64,000 bases of DNA, taken from contig JAJRPM010000006.1 in assembly GCA_024280775.1 (NCBI GenBank), forward strand, positions 1 through 64,000. The letters are read 5' to 3'. This stretch comes from Candidatus Zixiibacteriota bacterium. Lineage in GTDB: Bacteria > Zixibacteria > MSB-5A5 > GN15 > JACZUZ01. Within the stretch, counting starts at the first letter, position 1, and every line of letters starts with the position of its first letter. A program made the translations under genes and the position numbers. Below the pieces are notes generated by a model that worked only from the letters and a program-made list of their open reading frames with translations, searched no databases and was not told where the DNA came from. Positions 44,643 to 54,864 of the stretch are shown piece after piece.

Positions 44643-45680
44643 TCAACCAGCGCGACGAGTTGCGAATTGGGCGATTTCGGTTAGCGAATTGAAATATTCC
44701 GAGCCTTCAAGGAAGTTCACTCCGGCAAATCCCTCTTCGCAAATCTGCTCAGCGCGACTATAGGCGTAATCTATGCCGCCATTTTTGCGCACAAATTCGA
44801 GAACCTGCGGGAAATCTTCCTGCCCGACACCATTGTTGAGCAATTCCTTGATTTTGTCAGCTTTGGCGCTGTCGCTGTGGTGCAATGAATATATCAGCGG
44901 CAAAGTCACTTTTCCGGTCATCACGTCATTCCCCGGCTCTTTGCCGGTTACTCGGGCATCGCCGACAAAGTCCAGCAGATCATCAGCGATTTGGAATGAA
45001 GTCCCGAGCGCCGAGCCGAATTGCGAACATTTGATTCGCGTTTCTTCATCGAGACCACCAAGAATCGGGCCAACCTGACAGGCCACATCAAATAGTGATG
45101 CGGTTTTGTCGGCTATTATGCCTAGATATTCTTTTTCTGAGACGTCGTAGTTGCGTGTTTCTTCAATCTGGCGCAATTCGCCGACAGACACCTGCTCGGT
45201 GGCTTGGGAGATGGCGTTCATCAACTGCAATGATCCGATTGAGCTCATGATTTTGAAAGCCTTGGCAAATAGATAATCACCCATTAGGACGGCAATCAGG
45301 TTTGTCCATTTGAAATTGACGGTTTCCTGATTGCGGCGCATATAGGATTCATCGACTACATCATCATGCAGAAGCGTCGCGGCGTGAATCAACTCAATAG
45401 CCAAAGATGCATCTACAGTGTTCTTATCGAATGTTCCAGCGGCGCGGGTCAGCAAGAATAGTAATGCCGGCCTTATCCTTTTGCCCTTGCTCTTGAGCAA
45501 GTGTTGGGCAATTGAGGAAATAAGCGGGCTGTCTCCCCGTAGAAACTCGGCCATTTTGTCATCAAAAACGGCAAAATCCTCTTTGACTGGCTCAATGAGA
45601 CGTTTAAGCTCGGTTGAGTCAAGACGCTTAGAGGACTTGGAGCCTTCGCTTAGATTTATTTCGGCTGTTTTCAGTGTCAT
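44643..45680 (-). CDS. Polyprenyl (long-chain) diphosphate synthase
   Basis: 345 residues. The first Asp-rich motif is LLHDDVVDES (DDxxD) and the second FQIADDLLDFVGD; KGKRIRPALLFL is the family lysine/arginine block. It elongates IPP to a C30-C45 product used for quinones (ispB/hepT type) or carriers; chain length cannot be read. Same strand as guaA and nadB. Confidence 0.94.
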   Translation of the reverse strand: MTLKTAEINLSEGSKSSKRLDSTELKRLIEPVKEDFAVFDDKMAEFLRGDSPLISSIAQHLLKSKGKRIRPALLFLLTRAAGTFDKNTVDASLAIELIHAATLLHDDVVDESYMRRNQETVNFKWTNLIAVLMGDYLFAKAFKIMSSIGSLQLMNAISQATEQVSVGELRQIEETRNYDVSEKEYLGIIADKTASLFDVACQVGPILGGLDEETRIKCSQFGSALGTSFQIADDLLDFVGDARVTGKEPGNDVMTGKVTLPLIYSLHHSDSAKADKIKELLNNGVGQEDFPQVLEFVRKNGGIDYAYSRAEQICEEGFAGVNFLEGSEYFNSLTEIAQFATRRAG

Positions 45681-45817
45681 AACTTATTGTCGGGCAGACT
45701 TTTTCTGTGGAACGGCGATATCAACAATCAGGCTCCTCCGACTACCGGAGGGAGAATATACATCGTGAATAGCGCCTGTCAAATCCTTAAGAATTCTATT
45801 CTGCTATTCCCATTCGG

Positions 45818-47437
45818 TTATTCCCATTCAATAGTCGCCGGTGGCTTGGAAGAAATATCGTAGGTGACCCGATTTACTCCTGAAACTTCATTAATTATCC
45901 GATTAGATATCTTTGCCAGCACATCATCGGGGATTCTGGACCAATCGGCGGTCATGCCGTCCAATGATGTAACCGCACGTAAGGCGATTACGTTCTCATA
46001 AGTGCGTTCATCGCCCATTACTCCAACTGTGCGAATTGGAAGCAGGACCGCGAAGGCCTGCCAAATGAGGTCGTATTGTCCGGTTGAATAGAGTTCTTCG
46101 ATGAAGATTGCATCGGCGTCTTGCAGGACTTTGATACGCTCGGGAGTAATATCGCCAAGAATGCGCACCGCCAGCCCCGGCCCGGGGAAAGGATGTCGGC
46201 CAAGAAATTTCGGAGCGAGTCCCAGCGCCGTTCCAACATTTCGGACTTCGTCTTTGAAAAGCTCTCTTAGCGGCTCGACGAGCTTGAGCTTCATGCGGTC
46301 TTTGAGTCCGCCTACATTGTGATGCGATTTGATTGTCACTGATGGTCCCTTAAAGGACACCGACTCAATGACATCGGGATACAAAGTGCCCTGAGCCAGG
46401 AAATCCACTCCGCCGATTTTCTCGGACTCTTCCTCGAAAATATCGATGAAAGTGGCGCCGATAATTTTGCGCTTTTTTTCAGGATCAGTGACTCCCGCGA
46501 GCCTATCGAGAAACAATTTTGAAGCATCCACACCCAACACAGATATTTCAAGCTCCTCGAACATTTTCATAACCGAGGAGTATTCATCTTTGCGTAATAA
46601 TCCATTATCCACAAAAATCGGAAACAAACGGTCACCAATTGCGCGGTGGAGTAACATCGCGGCGACTGAGGAGTCTACCCCGCCGGAAATGCCAAGTACA
46701 ACTTTGCCGTCACCGACAGTATCGTTTATGCGTTTGATGGCGGATTCTATGAACTTGTCCTCTGTCCAGTCGCCGGTGCATTCGCAAATATCAGTCAGGA
46801 AATTCGAGAGAATATTGCGCCCCTCGGATGTGTGCGAGACTTCGGGATGGAATTGGACGCAGAAGATTTTGCGTTCCAGGTTTTCGATTGCCGCGAAAGG
46901 TAGAGACTCAGTATGCGCAGTTACTCTGAATCCTTCGGGAAGGGTGACGATAGAATCTCCATGACTCATCCATGCCTGACTGCTGGCGCTTACTCCGTCG
47001 AACAGGGGATTGTCTTTGCAGTCTGAATCGGATTGGACAGATAGCTGTGCTTTGCCATACTCTCGCGAGCTGGCTTTCTCAAGTTTTGCTCCGAATTCAT
47101 CGGCTATTAACTGCATGCCGTAGCAAATACCTAATATCGGTTTGCCAGTCTCGAAGAGTCCTTTGGGAGCTCGCGGGGCGTCGGGGTCGGTTAATGAACT
47201 CGGGCCGCCGGAGAGTATGTAGCCACACACATTTGCATTGGCGTACTCGGAGATTTCATGAGTGCAGGGCATGATTTCGCAATACACATGCGCCTCACGA
47301 ACCCGACGCGCTATCAATTGGGTGTATTGCGAGCCAAAGTCAATAATCAGAATCATTTCACCGGAGTTTGTCTCCAGCTTAGAGTCATTCATGGAATCTA
47401 CCGCTACCTGAGTTTCTGTTAGTTCACTATTGGCCAT
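45818..47437 (-). CDS. guaA: GMP synthase (glutamine-hydrolysing)
   Basis: 539 residues. GATase domain: ILIIDFGSQYTQLIARRVRE, GICYGMQLIA with the nucleophile Cys, FHPEVSHT with the His. ATP-pyrophosphatase: VLGISGGVDSSVAAMLL (PP-loop) and dimerisation C-terminus ending SSKPPATIEWE. It converts XMP to GMP. An N-terminal extension of about 27 residues precedes the usual start. Convergent in direction with nadB. Confidence 0.97.
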   Translation of the reverse strand: MANSELTETQVAVDSMNDSKLETNSGEMILIIDFGSQYTQLIARRVREAHVYCEIMPCTHEISEYANANVCGYILSGGPSSLTDPDAPRAPKGLFETGKPILGICYGMQLIADEFGAKLEKASSREYGKAQLSVQSDSDCKDNPLFDGVSASSQAWMSHGDSIVTLPEGFRVTAHTESLPFAAIENLERKIFCVQFHPEVSHTSEGRNILSNFLTDICECTGDWTEDKFIESAIKRINDTVGDGKVVLGISGGVDSSVAAMLLHRAIGDRLFPIFVDNGLLRKDEYSSVMKMFEELEISVLGVDASKLFLDRLAGVTDPEKKRKIIGATFIDIFEEESEKIGGVDFLAQGTLYPDVIESVSFKGPSVTIKSHHNVGGLKDRMKLKLVEPLRELFKDEVRNVGTALGLAPKFLGRHPFPGPGLAVRILGDITPERIKVLQDADAIFIEELYSTGQYDLIWQAFAVLLPIRTVGVMGDERTYENVIALRAVTSLDGMTADWSRIPDDVLAKISNRIINEVSGVNRVTYDISSKPPATIEWE

Positions 47438-47504
47438 TATTGGTTGTCCAATTGTTGGTTATCCACTGCCCTGTATTCATCGCCGGATATTCCGGGTATC
47501 CCTG

Positions 47505-49238
47505 TTATTCGAGATATCCGATGATTTTCTCGATTTCCCCCAAGTGTTCGGAGACTTGGGGAGAATTAGGTTCGAAGACGCTATCTTGTTTCCATTTCAA
47601 GTCATTGGTTTCGGGATAATCAGTTAGATAATGTAGTCCTCGTGACTCATGACGCTCAAGCGCCATCTCGGTCATCAATAACGCCACAAGAGCGAGATTT
47701 CGCAACTCAAGCGCCGCATAGACATCTGGTAAATGTGCAAATTCACGACCAATCACGCGATTTATGTCCATCAGCCTGTCACGCGCCAACGAAAGCCTAT
47801 CTAGCGAGCGAACAATTCCCAAATAGTCGGACATCAACAGTTTCAAACTCTTGCGCTCATGCGCCAAGATGATATTCGCGGTATCCCTCTCCACCGCGCC
47901 GGTATATTCCGGGGCTCTTACTGCTTCCAACGGACGGAAGTCCTTAATGTTCCTCGTGGTCCATTCAGCGGAAAACTCAGCCATCACTACTGCTTCGAGT
48001 AGTGAATTACTCGCGAGACGATTTGCTCCATGCATTCCGGTGTGGGCGCTTTCCCCGCAGACCATCAGGCCCTTGACTGAGGTCACACCTTCAAGTGTGG
48101 CGCGAACACCGCCGCAAAGGTAATGCGCTGAGGGCACTACCGGGATTGCTTCTTTGGTAATGTCCACCCCCCTATCGAGACAACCCTGATAGATATTCGG
48201 GAAGCGCTTTATTATTTCCTCGCGTGAAATCGAGGAAAGGTCCAGCATTACATGCGAATCACCTGACTTTTTCAATTCGCTGTCGATTGCGCGAGCGACA
48301 ATATCGCGCGGGGCCAAATCTCCGCGGGTGTCGTAATCGCTCATAAAGGCGCGCCCATCGATTGTGCGCAATTTGCCGCCATGCCCGCGGACTGCCTCGG
48401 AAATAAGCAGAGACCTTTCGGCTTCTTCATAGAATGCGGTGGGATGAAATTGCACAAATTCAAGGTTTGCAACCGCGGCCCCGGCACGGTAGGCCATCGC
48501 GATTCCATCACCGGTGGCGATCATTGGGTTGGTGGTGTATTGATAAACCTGACCCACACCGCCGGTAGCCAACATCACTATACGCGCATCGAAGATAACG
48601 AATTCTCCACTAGTGGCGTCAAAGGTGACTACACCATTCGCGCAAGTTTCCTCACCGTCGTTAGCGGTAAGCACATCGGAGGCAATATGGTTTTCATGGA
48701 GGTGGATATTGGGAGAGTTGCGACAGCCGGTTAGTAGCGCGCGCTCAATTTCGCGGCCTGTCAGGTCATCGGCGTGAACGACACGATTGGCGCTGTGGCC
48801 TCCTTCCAGCGCTAAGTCCAGATTTGTTTCAGGATTGGCGCTGGTTTCGCGTGAGACATGAGTGAAGCGAACACCTATAGCAGTGAGACGTTTGATAGAC
48901 TTCGGCCCGTGGCGGACAACTCTTTCTACAACTTCGGGATCGCACAAGCCACCACCGGTTTTCAAAGTATCTGACAGATGACTCTCAAAACTATCGAGCG
49001 GTGACATCACCGAAGCAATTCCGCCCTGTGCGTAGTTGGTGCTTGATTCGCGTTGTTCTTTTTTGGTGATGATTGAAAGTGTCAGCGAGGGGTTCGCCTC
49101 GGCGACAGCCAACGCATAGGATAGCCCGCCGATTCCAGAGCCGATTACCGCGACGTCACACTTGATGCGTTTCGGCGCGGACTGTATTTCAGCGGACTGT
49201 TTTTCAGCGAACTGTGTTTCAGGTGAGGTTTTCTGCAC
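47505..49238 (-). CDS. nadB: L-aspartate oxidase
   Basis: 577 residues from GTG 49238. FAD-binding VIGSGIGGLSYALAVAE (about 30-46), STNYAQGGIASVMSP, HEVMGHFGA-like region RGVDITKEAIPVVPSAHYLCG and the substrate Arg/His regions of the succinate dehydrogenase flavoprotein family. It makes iminoaspartate for NAD. nadA/nadC are not in the window. Five bases after lpxK; functionally unrelated to lipid A, so the operon link is one of convenience. Confidence 0.95.
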   Translation of the reverse strand: MQKTSPETQFAEKQSAEIQSAPKRIKCDVAVIGSGIGGLSYALAVAEANPSLTLSIITKKEQRESSTNYAQGGIASVMSPLDSFESHLSDTLKTGGGLCDPEVVERVVRHGPKSIKRLTAIGVRFTHVSRETSANPETNLDLALEGGHSANRVVHADDLTGREIERALLTGCRNSPNIHLHENHIASDVLTANDGEETCANGVVTFDATSGEFVIFDARIVMLATGGVGQVYQYTTNPMIATGDGIAMAYRAGAAVANLEFVQFHPTAFYEEAERSLLISEAVRGHGGKLRTIDGRAFMSDYDTRGDLAPRDIVARAIDSELKKSGDSHVMLDLSSISREEIIKRFPNIYQGCLDRGVDITKEAIPVVPSAHYLCGGVRATLEGVTSVKGLMVCGESAHTGMHGANRLASNSLLEAVVMAEFSAEWTTRNIKDFRPLEAVRAPEYTGAVERDTANIILAHERKSLKLLMSDYLGIVRSLDRLSLARDRLMDINRVIGREFAHLPDVYAALELRNLALVALLMTEMALERHESRGLHYLTDYPETNDLKWKQDSVFEPNSPQVSEHLGEIEKIIGYLE

Positions 49239-49243
49239 TTTGT

Positions 49244-50398
49244 TTACACGCTATCTGAGTTCGCTATTTGCGTTGCTTCTTTTAGAAGTGTGGCGAATCG
49301 CTCTTTCTGGTCTAGTTCGGAGCGCACTTTGATAATCCAAACCGGCACATTCCAGGAAAACTCTCTGAGTTTTACCCAGTCTTTCCCAGTGGTTACAATC
49401 GCTTTTGCCGCGACAGCCTCTATCTCCGATAGAATAGCCGCGACGCTGTTTGCATCATAGTCAAAGTGGTCCGGGAATTCAATCATACCGAGACATTGAA
49501 TCTCCAGAGCCTGGGCGGTTTTGCGGAATCCGGCATTGTCAGCCAAACCGGAGACCAGTATCGCAGGTTCTGTCAGTCTGCTGGAAGCGTCGGTGAGAGT
49601 GTCACCCGGTGATAGAGCTGGAAGCGCCTGCACCAGTTTTGTTTCCATTGCTGATTTCAACACTATTCCGTCATAGGCCGCGCTTACTGCATCTTGAATC
49701 CAACCAGCGGGTTCGGAAGCCGGGGAATCGAGTTTGGTGAAAACGACAATATCGGAGCGTTTGAGAGCGGTAAGCGGCTCCCTGAGTCTTCCGAAAGGCA
49801 ACAATCGGAAGTCTGCCACCGTTGAGTTTGAATCGATGAGAGTAATGGCCAAATCCGGTTTCAAACCGCGAGTCTGAAAACCGTCATCGACTACTATTAC
49901 ATCAACTGCCACATCAACTGCGCCTTTATCGCTCAGCGTCTTGACTGCATTACGTTTGGATTTGCTAATCGCGAAACACATATCGGGAAACATTTCCGCT
50001 AATTCACGTGGCTCATCACCGGTGTCGGCAACCGGTCGCAATAACAAGGCGCTTCCGTTTTCTACCAACTCGATATTATTGGCTCGACCGTAACCCGAGC
50101 AAACAATTCCGACTTTCTTGCCGGACTTTTGCAACTCGCGCGCCACTAGCGCTACAAAGGGAGTTTTGCCTGCGCCTCCGACAGTCACTCCGCCTACTGT
50201 TATCAAAGATACACTTAGATTCAAAGGTTTGGGCGCTAGTGATTTGCTAATTGCGAAACCCAGACGGTACACAAGTGACATAGGCCACAGGGTTACTAAA
50301 CGTAACAACCCTAATAGCGATGAGTTCTCAGCATGAATGGCTTTTAGCCAAAGACGCTCAAGGCTGAAACTTTTGGAGGTAGGCTTGTCTTGTGTCAT
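49244..50398 (-). CDS. lpxK: Tetraacyldisaccharide 4'-kinase
   Basis: 384 residues. N-terminal membrane helix segment followed by the P-loop VGGVTVGGAGKTPFVALVAREL (shown in part as TVGGAGKTPF, about 67-76), and IVVDDGFQTRGLKPDLAI for Mg/ATP. It phosphorylates lipid A disaccharide at the 4' position. Start codon ATG overlaps the waaA stop (ATGA). Confidence 0.95.
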   Translation of the reverse strand: MTQDKPTSKSFSLERLWLKAIHAENSSLLGLLRLVTLWPMSLVYRLGFAISKSLAPKPLNLSVSLITVGGVTVGGAGKTPFVALVARELQKSGKKVGIVCSGYGRANNIELVENGSALLLRPVADTGDEPRELAEMFPDMCFAISKSKRNAVKTLSDKGAVDVAVDVIVVDDGFQTRGLKPDLAITLIDSNSTVADFRLLPFGRLREPLTALKRSDIVVFTKLDSPASEPAGWIQDAVSAAYDGIVLKSAMETKLVQALPALSPGDTLTDASSRLTEPAILVSGLADNAGFRKTAQALEIQCLGMIEFPDHFDYDANSVAAILSEIEAVAAKAIVTTGKDWVKLREFSWNVPVWIIKVRSELDQKERFATLLKEATQIANSDSV

Positions 50399-51720
50399 GG
50401 TGTCACATTATCACTTACCAGTGTTTCTACTTTGCCAATGGTGAAGTCCATAGCGCTTTCTGAGTTGGATTCAGATGGCGCCGCATCCCATTGGCTGAAT
50501 TCATGCTCGCCTTTTAGCGCAAGTTCAACTTGACTGGTAAGTCCTTTCCAATCTCTCACCTGCAGGCCGCATTTGCGCTGTTTTATTAGAGCTACCGCCT
50601 CGGTCACGTTGGCGGTATGCGGCCCGAATAGGACCGGAGTTCCAACTTGCGGCGGCTCAAGGATGTTGTGCCCGCCTATTGGAATCATAGTGGCTCCCAC
50701 GAATGCCAAATCAGATGCGCCATACAATTCACGCAGGACTCCGAAGGAATTGATAATTGTTACATGTGAATTGGTATCTGCTATAAACTTGGCGTCTTTG
50801 CTGAATGTTTGTGTCGCAATTCCGAGACTGTGCGCCTCGCTGGCGATTTCTGCGCAACGTTCCAGGTGTCGCGGGGCTATGGCGATTCGTAGTTGTGGAA
50901 AACTTGGCGATAGATGTTGAAACAACTCCAGCGCTCCGGTGAATTCTCCACTTCGGATGGAACCGAAGACCAGCAGAAAATCTGTTTCAGCCACTCCGAG
51001 GGTTTCACGCCAGTGTCTTTTTCTTTCCGCAGGTATGTGATTGACGGGCGCATCGCTTTTGATATTCCCCGAATGACAAAGACGCCCCTGCGGTACTCCC
51101 AGCGCTTTGAACCGCTCCAAATGCTCCTGCGCCTGACAAATCACCATCTCATAGTTTTGCATCGCGCGCTTAACCAGCGAGTGGGCCTGCATGTATTTTC
51201 TAAAGGAGCGCTCTGTCAGACGCGCATTGAGTAGCGCATAGGGAATCTTCCGTGCAATCAGCGCGGAGGTCCAGCAGGGCCATATCTCTGTTTCGGTAAA
51301 GAGAAACAAATCCGGGGTTATTTGGTTTAGAGCTTTGTTAATCGACTGCGGACAATCTAAAGGAAGGTAGAACACTTCTACTACGCCGGACTTGATAAGC
51401 TCAGCAAGGGCGGCTTTCGCGGTATCATAACCGCTATCTGTTACAACTGTCACAACAAATCGCAAGGTACAGCTCGTGCTGGAGGCGCGTTTATGATAGG
51501 CTTTTACAAAATGTGACAACACTTGCGCCTCGCCGGCTGAGGCGGCGTGCGCCCATATCAAATGACTTTCCTGTTCCGATTGCGTTGACGGGAACCCGGA
51601 GAACCCTCGACCGAGACGATTGCGCCATTTCACCGAACCAGCCAAAGCCAGCGCTCCCAAGACCGGGAAAGCCAGCGCGTACAGGATGAAAACGACAATT
51701 CTGTATATCAGCAGTAGCAT
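50395..51720 (-). CDS. waaA: 3-Deoxy-D-manno-octulosonic acid transferase
   Basis: 441 residues. N-terminal transmembrane helix, then IWAHAASAGEAQ (catalytic Glu in the SxGE motif), FTETEIWPCW and C-terminal GGHNILEPPQVGTPVLFGPHT, all characteristic of KdtA/WaaA (GT30). It transfers Kdo to lipid IVA. Overlaps lpxK by 4 nt. Confidence 0.95.
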   Translation of the reverse strand: MLLLIYRIVVFILYALAFPVLGALALAGSVKWRNRLGRGFSGFPSTQSEQESHLIWAHAASAGEAQVLSHFVKAYHKRASSTSCTLRFVVTVVTDSGYDTAKAALAELIKSGVVEVFYLPLDCPQSINKALNQITPDLFLFTETEIWPCWTSALIARKIPYALLNARLTERSFRKYMQAHSLVKRAMQNYEMVICQAQEHLERFKALGVPQGRLCHSGNIKSDAPVNHIPAERKRHWRETLGVAETDFLLVFGSIRSGEFTGALELFQHLSPSFPQLRIAIAPRHLERCAEIASEAHSLGIATQTFSKDAKFIADTNSHVTIINSFGVLRELYGASDLAFVGATMIPIGGHNILEPPQVGTPVLFGPHTANVTEAVALIKQRKCGLQVRDWKGLTSQVELALKGEHEFSQWDAAPSESNSESAMDFTIGKVETLVSDNVTP

Positions 51721-51762
51721 CTCGAGTGAATCTGTATCTGTTCGGGTGGAATGTCAACGTAT

Positions 51763-52938
51763 CTATGCTGTGTAATACTCCGAGACTATTTTGGCTACGC
51801 GGTCGGAGGGTGAAACATCAGCGCCTAAATGCAGGCGCTCTCGCACTTCCAGAAAACTGCTGACCATTTCTTCTCTTTTGCCCGGAGCGCTCAATAAGTC
51901 ATTTGCACAATCGGCGATGGAGTTTGCATTTGCCGCTCCCTGAATGAACTCAGGCGCTACCGATGCTCCCGCAACAATGTTGGCCAGCGCTATATGGGGT
52001 AGTTTAACTAAGTGTTTTGCGATGGCGTAGGTCAGCGCTCCGGTTTTGTATAGCACAATCAAGGGCCTACCTATTAGCGCGGTTTCCAGAGTTGCGGTTC
52101 CTGAAGAGCTGATAACCAGGGCTGACTCGGCAACTGTTTCTCGCGTCTTGTCGATTACCAGCTTATCACGGAACTCGCTAAAAGCGCTCAGAACAGGCTC
52201 ATAGTCCAGCCCCGCCGAACGTCCGCAGATTCGGAAATCCCATTTGTCTAATCCTAGTTTGCGCGCGGCTTCCAGCATTGTCGGAAGCATGCGATCGATT
52301 TCCTGTTGACGCGAACCAGGAAGAAGGGCGATGATTTTTGAGGCTTCGTTGTATGGCTTCTGTAAGATTTCCGGCGCTATGTCATCGAGGAGATAGTGTC
52401 CGACATATTTGGATTTGACTTGATGTTCCGCGAAGAAATCAACTTCGAAAGGTAGGATTAACAATAGCTCATCGATGACCTCGCGCATCTCTTTGATGCG
52501 TCCGGCGCCCCAGGCCCAAACTTGAGGTGAGATATAGAAGATTACCGGCACGCCGCGTTTTTTGAGCTGGCGCGCCAGGCGCAAATTGAAACCCGGGTAA
52601 TCTATGAGCAAGGCCGCCGCTGGTTTTCGGTTGTCGATTTCTGTTAGTGTTTGATGAAACAGCTTTCGGAAGAAGGGATATTTCTTGGCAACTTCCCAAA
52701 ATCCCAGCGCGGCGAGTTTTTCGCCAGCGACTAATTGTTCCTGGCCGCATTGGCGCATACGTTCACCACCGAGACCAAAAACTTTCACTGACGGATTGCG
52801 TTTGGCAAAACGCTCCAAAAAATGAAAACCGGCGATATCCCCCGAGGGGTCGCCGGCAGATACAAAGAGCGAATGTCCTTGCGGTGAAACCGATGTGTTA
52901 TGCTTATCGTTGTTTTGCTTATCGTTTTCTTGATTCAT
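51763..52938 (-). CDS. lpxB: Lipid-A-disaccharide synthase
   Basis: 391 residues (GT19). SAGDPSGDIAGFHFLE (about 27-42), VFGLGGERMRQCG, LLIDYPGFNLRLA and the nucleotide region LLPGSRQQEIDRMLP and SSSGTATLETALIGRP. It joins UDP-2,3-diacylglucosamine to lipid X. N-terminal ~20 residues are polar and variable. 29 nt after the dehydrogenase gene. Confidence 0.96.
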   Translation of the reverse strand: MNQENDKQNNDKHNTSVSPQGHSLFVSAGDPSGDIAGFHFLERFAKRNPSVKVFGLGGERMRQCGQEQLVAGEKLAALGFWEVAKKYPFFRKLFHQTLTEIDNRKPAAALLIDYPGFNLRLARQLKKRGVPVIFYISPQVWAWGAGRIKEMREVIDELLLILPFEVDFFAEHQVKSKYVGHYLLDDIAPEILQKPYNEASKIIALLPGSRQQEIDRMLPTMLEAARKLGLDKWDFRICGRSAGLDYEPVLSAFSEFRDKLVIDKTRETVAESALVISSSGTATLETALIGRPLIVLYKTGALTYAIAKHLVKLPHIALANIVAGASVAPEFIQGAANANSIADCANDLLSAPGKREEMVSSFLEVRERLHLGADVSPSDRVAKIVSEYYTA

Positions 52939-52967
52939 CAGCTTTCCAATAGCTGTGTTAGTTGCGA

Positions 52968-53969
52968 CTAGTCAATCAAACGCCCGGCCTGCGCAACCCG
53001 CTCAACCTCCAGAGCAACTTCAAGCGCCGCGAGCGCCTCAGCCCCGCTTACCGCCACCGGCGCCTCACCTGCGACCGCGCGCAGGAATGCCTCAAGTTCG
53101 CGGCATAACATATCATCATCGGCAGGCTCTTTTTCATGACGATGCAACAAACTACGTCCTGAATCACCTAGCGGAAAAACTGACGCATTCTCAGGTTTGT
53201 TCTCAACGGCAGAGCCGTCAACAAGATTGTACAAATCCGCTGTCTTGGTGGCAAAATCCAGCGCGTAGTAGCTGGCAATTCCGAAAATGCGCATTTTGCG
53301 CATGGCCTGCAATGAAATCCGGCTGGCAGTTAAGTTGGCAACAGCGCCATTCTCGAATTCAATACGTACATTGGCAATATCCGCAAACTCAGAAATCACC
53401 GGAACCGCCGAGGCATGGATTGCTTTTACTTCTGACTGCACAAAATACAAAGCCAGGTCAATGTCATGCACCATCAAATCCAAAATCACCGCGACATCAG
53501 TGGCGCGCGGATTGAACGCCGCCAGTCGATGGGCCTCAATGAAACGGGGTTTTAAGCCCGCCGCCTGAGCGGTTTTCATAGCCAGGGTCGCGGGGTTGAA
53601 TCTTTCTATGTGCCCCACTGTTAGTGTGCAATTGTTTTTCTCGGCGGCGGCTATCAACTCTTGCGCCTGAGCGACACTGGGAGTGATGGGCTTTTCAATC
53701 AGCACATGCTTCCCGCGCTCTAATGCTTGCAGGGCGACTTCATGATGGGTTGAAGTTGGTGTGACTATCGATAGCGCATCGACATTCTCCAGCAGGGATT
53801 CAATATTATCAAATGCTTTAACCTGCAACTCAGTGGCAATTGCCTCTGATCTCTCAGGCATGGTGTCATAGACGCCAACTAATTCGCAGGCGGGTAGTTT
53901 GTTGTACCAGCGCGAATGATGTCCGCCAAGACGTCCAACACCGACAACTGCGACTCGTGTTTTATTCAT
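52968..53969 (-). CDS. Gfo/Idh/MocA dehydrogenase, GnnA-like
   Basis: 333 residues. Rossmann motif VAVVGVGRLGGHHSRWY (about 6-22), VIEKPITPS substrate loop, and GHIERFNPATLAMK, a segment typical of UDP-GlcNAc 3-dehydrogenases. It lies between lpxA and lpxB, the same place where gnnA-gnnB sit in Acidithiobacillus. GnnA oxidises the 3-OH of UDP-GlcNAc for later amination. No GnnB-like transaminase is adjacent, so the reaction is uncertain. Confidence 0.75.
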   Translation of the reverse strand: MNKTRVAVVGVGRLGGHHSRWYNKLPACELVGVYDTMPERSEAIATELQVKAFDNIESLLENVDALSIVTPTSTHHEVALQALERGKHVLIEKPITPSVAQAQELIAAAEKNNCTLTVGHIERFNPATLAMKTAQAAGLKPRFIEAHRLAAFNPRATDVAVILDLMVHDIDLALYFVQSEVKAIHASAVPVISEFADIANVRIEFENGAVANLTASRISLQAMRKMRIFGIASYYALDFATKTADLYNLVDGSAVENKPENASVFPLGDSGRSLLHRHEKEPADDDMLCRELEAFLRAVAGEAPVAVSGAEALAALEVALEVERVAQAGRLID

Positions 53970-54046
53970 GGGATAACTCTGTTGTAATTATTAGTAACTG
54001 TCAGACAGAAAATTGCGGTACACAGTCAATACCTTGAGTAAGGAGG

Positions 54047-54835
54047 TTATTTGACTAACCCGCGGGTGGAGTCTTCGATAAAACTCAGGATATTCTGCAC
54101 TTCAGGAATTAGCTCAATTTCTTCTTTGATTCTTTCGACTGCTTGCGAGGTATTCAATTCGGAGAAAAACAGCAGTTTGTAGGCGCTGTTAATCGCTTGT
54201 ATTGCCTCGCGTTTGAACTTTCGGCGCCGTAAGCCGGTCAGATTGGCGCCGGCAATACGCAATGGGTAACCGCCAACTAGCGCATAAGGACAAACATCCT
54301 GCACTGTGCGAAATCCGCCGCCTATCATCACATGCTGACCTATGTGCACAAATTGATGAATAGTCACACCACCGCCAATTATGGCGCTATCTCCGATTTC
54401 AACGTGACCGCCCATTTGTATGGCATTTGCGAGGATTACATTGTTGCCGATTTGGCAGTCATGCGCGACATGCACATAGGCCATCAAGAGGCAATTCTCG
54501 CCAACTCGGGTTTCACCGCTTTCGATTGTACCCCGATTGAGTGTCGCATACTCGCGAATCTCAGTTCCAGACCCGACAGTTAGGAGCGTTTCCTCGCCAG
54601 CAAATTTCAAGTCCTGCGGCGCTGAACCTACTACTGCTCCGTGATGAACGGTGATATTTTCTCCGAGCCTCGCGCCGGAAGTTATCAGGGTGTTGCTAGC
54701 GATTTTGCATCCGGCGCCTATCACAGCTCCGGCTTCAACTATCGCTCCCGGGCCAATAGTTACATCAGCGCCAATCTCCGCCTTAGAAGATACCACCGCT
54801 GTAGCATGAATCGCGCTATCTGTGACTTCGTTCAT
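54047..54835 (-). CDS. lpxA: UDP-N-acetylglucosamine O-acyltransferase
   Basis: 262 residues, full-length. Left-handed parallel beta-helix from repeated hexapeptides (IGPGAIVEAGAVIGAG and similar), catalytic-His region HVAHDCQIGNNVILAN, and the C-terminal helices GLRRRKFKREAIQAINSAY. It adds 3-hydroxyacyl chains at position 3 of UDP-GlcNAc. If the neighbouring GnnA-like enzyme works as in Acidithiobacillus, LpxA could take a 3-amino sugar; unproven. Confidence 0.95.
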   Translation of the reverse strand: MNEVTDSAIHATAVVSSKAEIGADVTIGPGAIVEAGAVIGAGCKIASNTLITSGARLGENITVHHGAVVGSAPQDLKFAGEETLLTVGSGTEIREYATLNRGTIESGETRVGENCLLMAYVHVAHDCQIGNNVILANAIQMGGHVEIGDSAIIGGGVTIHQFVHIGQHVMIGGGFRTVQDVCPYALVGGYPLRIAGANLTGLRRRKFKREAIQAINSAYKLLFFSELNTSQAVERIKEEIELIPEVQNILSFIEDSTRGLVK

Positions 54836-54864
54836 AATATCCGCTACTAATAAATCAATCTAAT

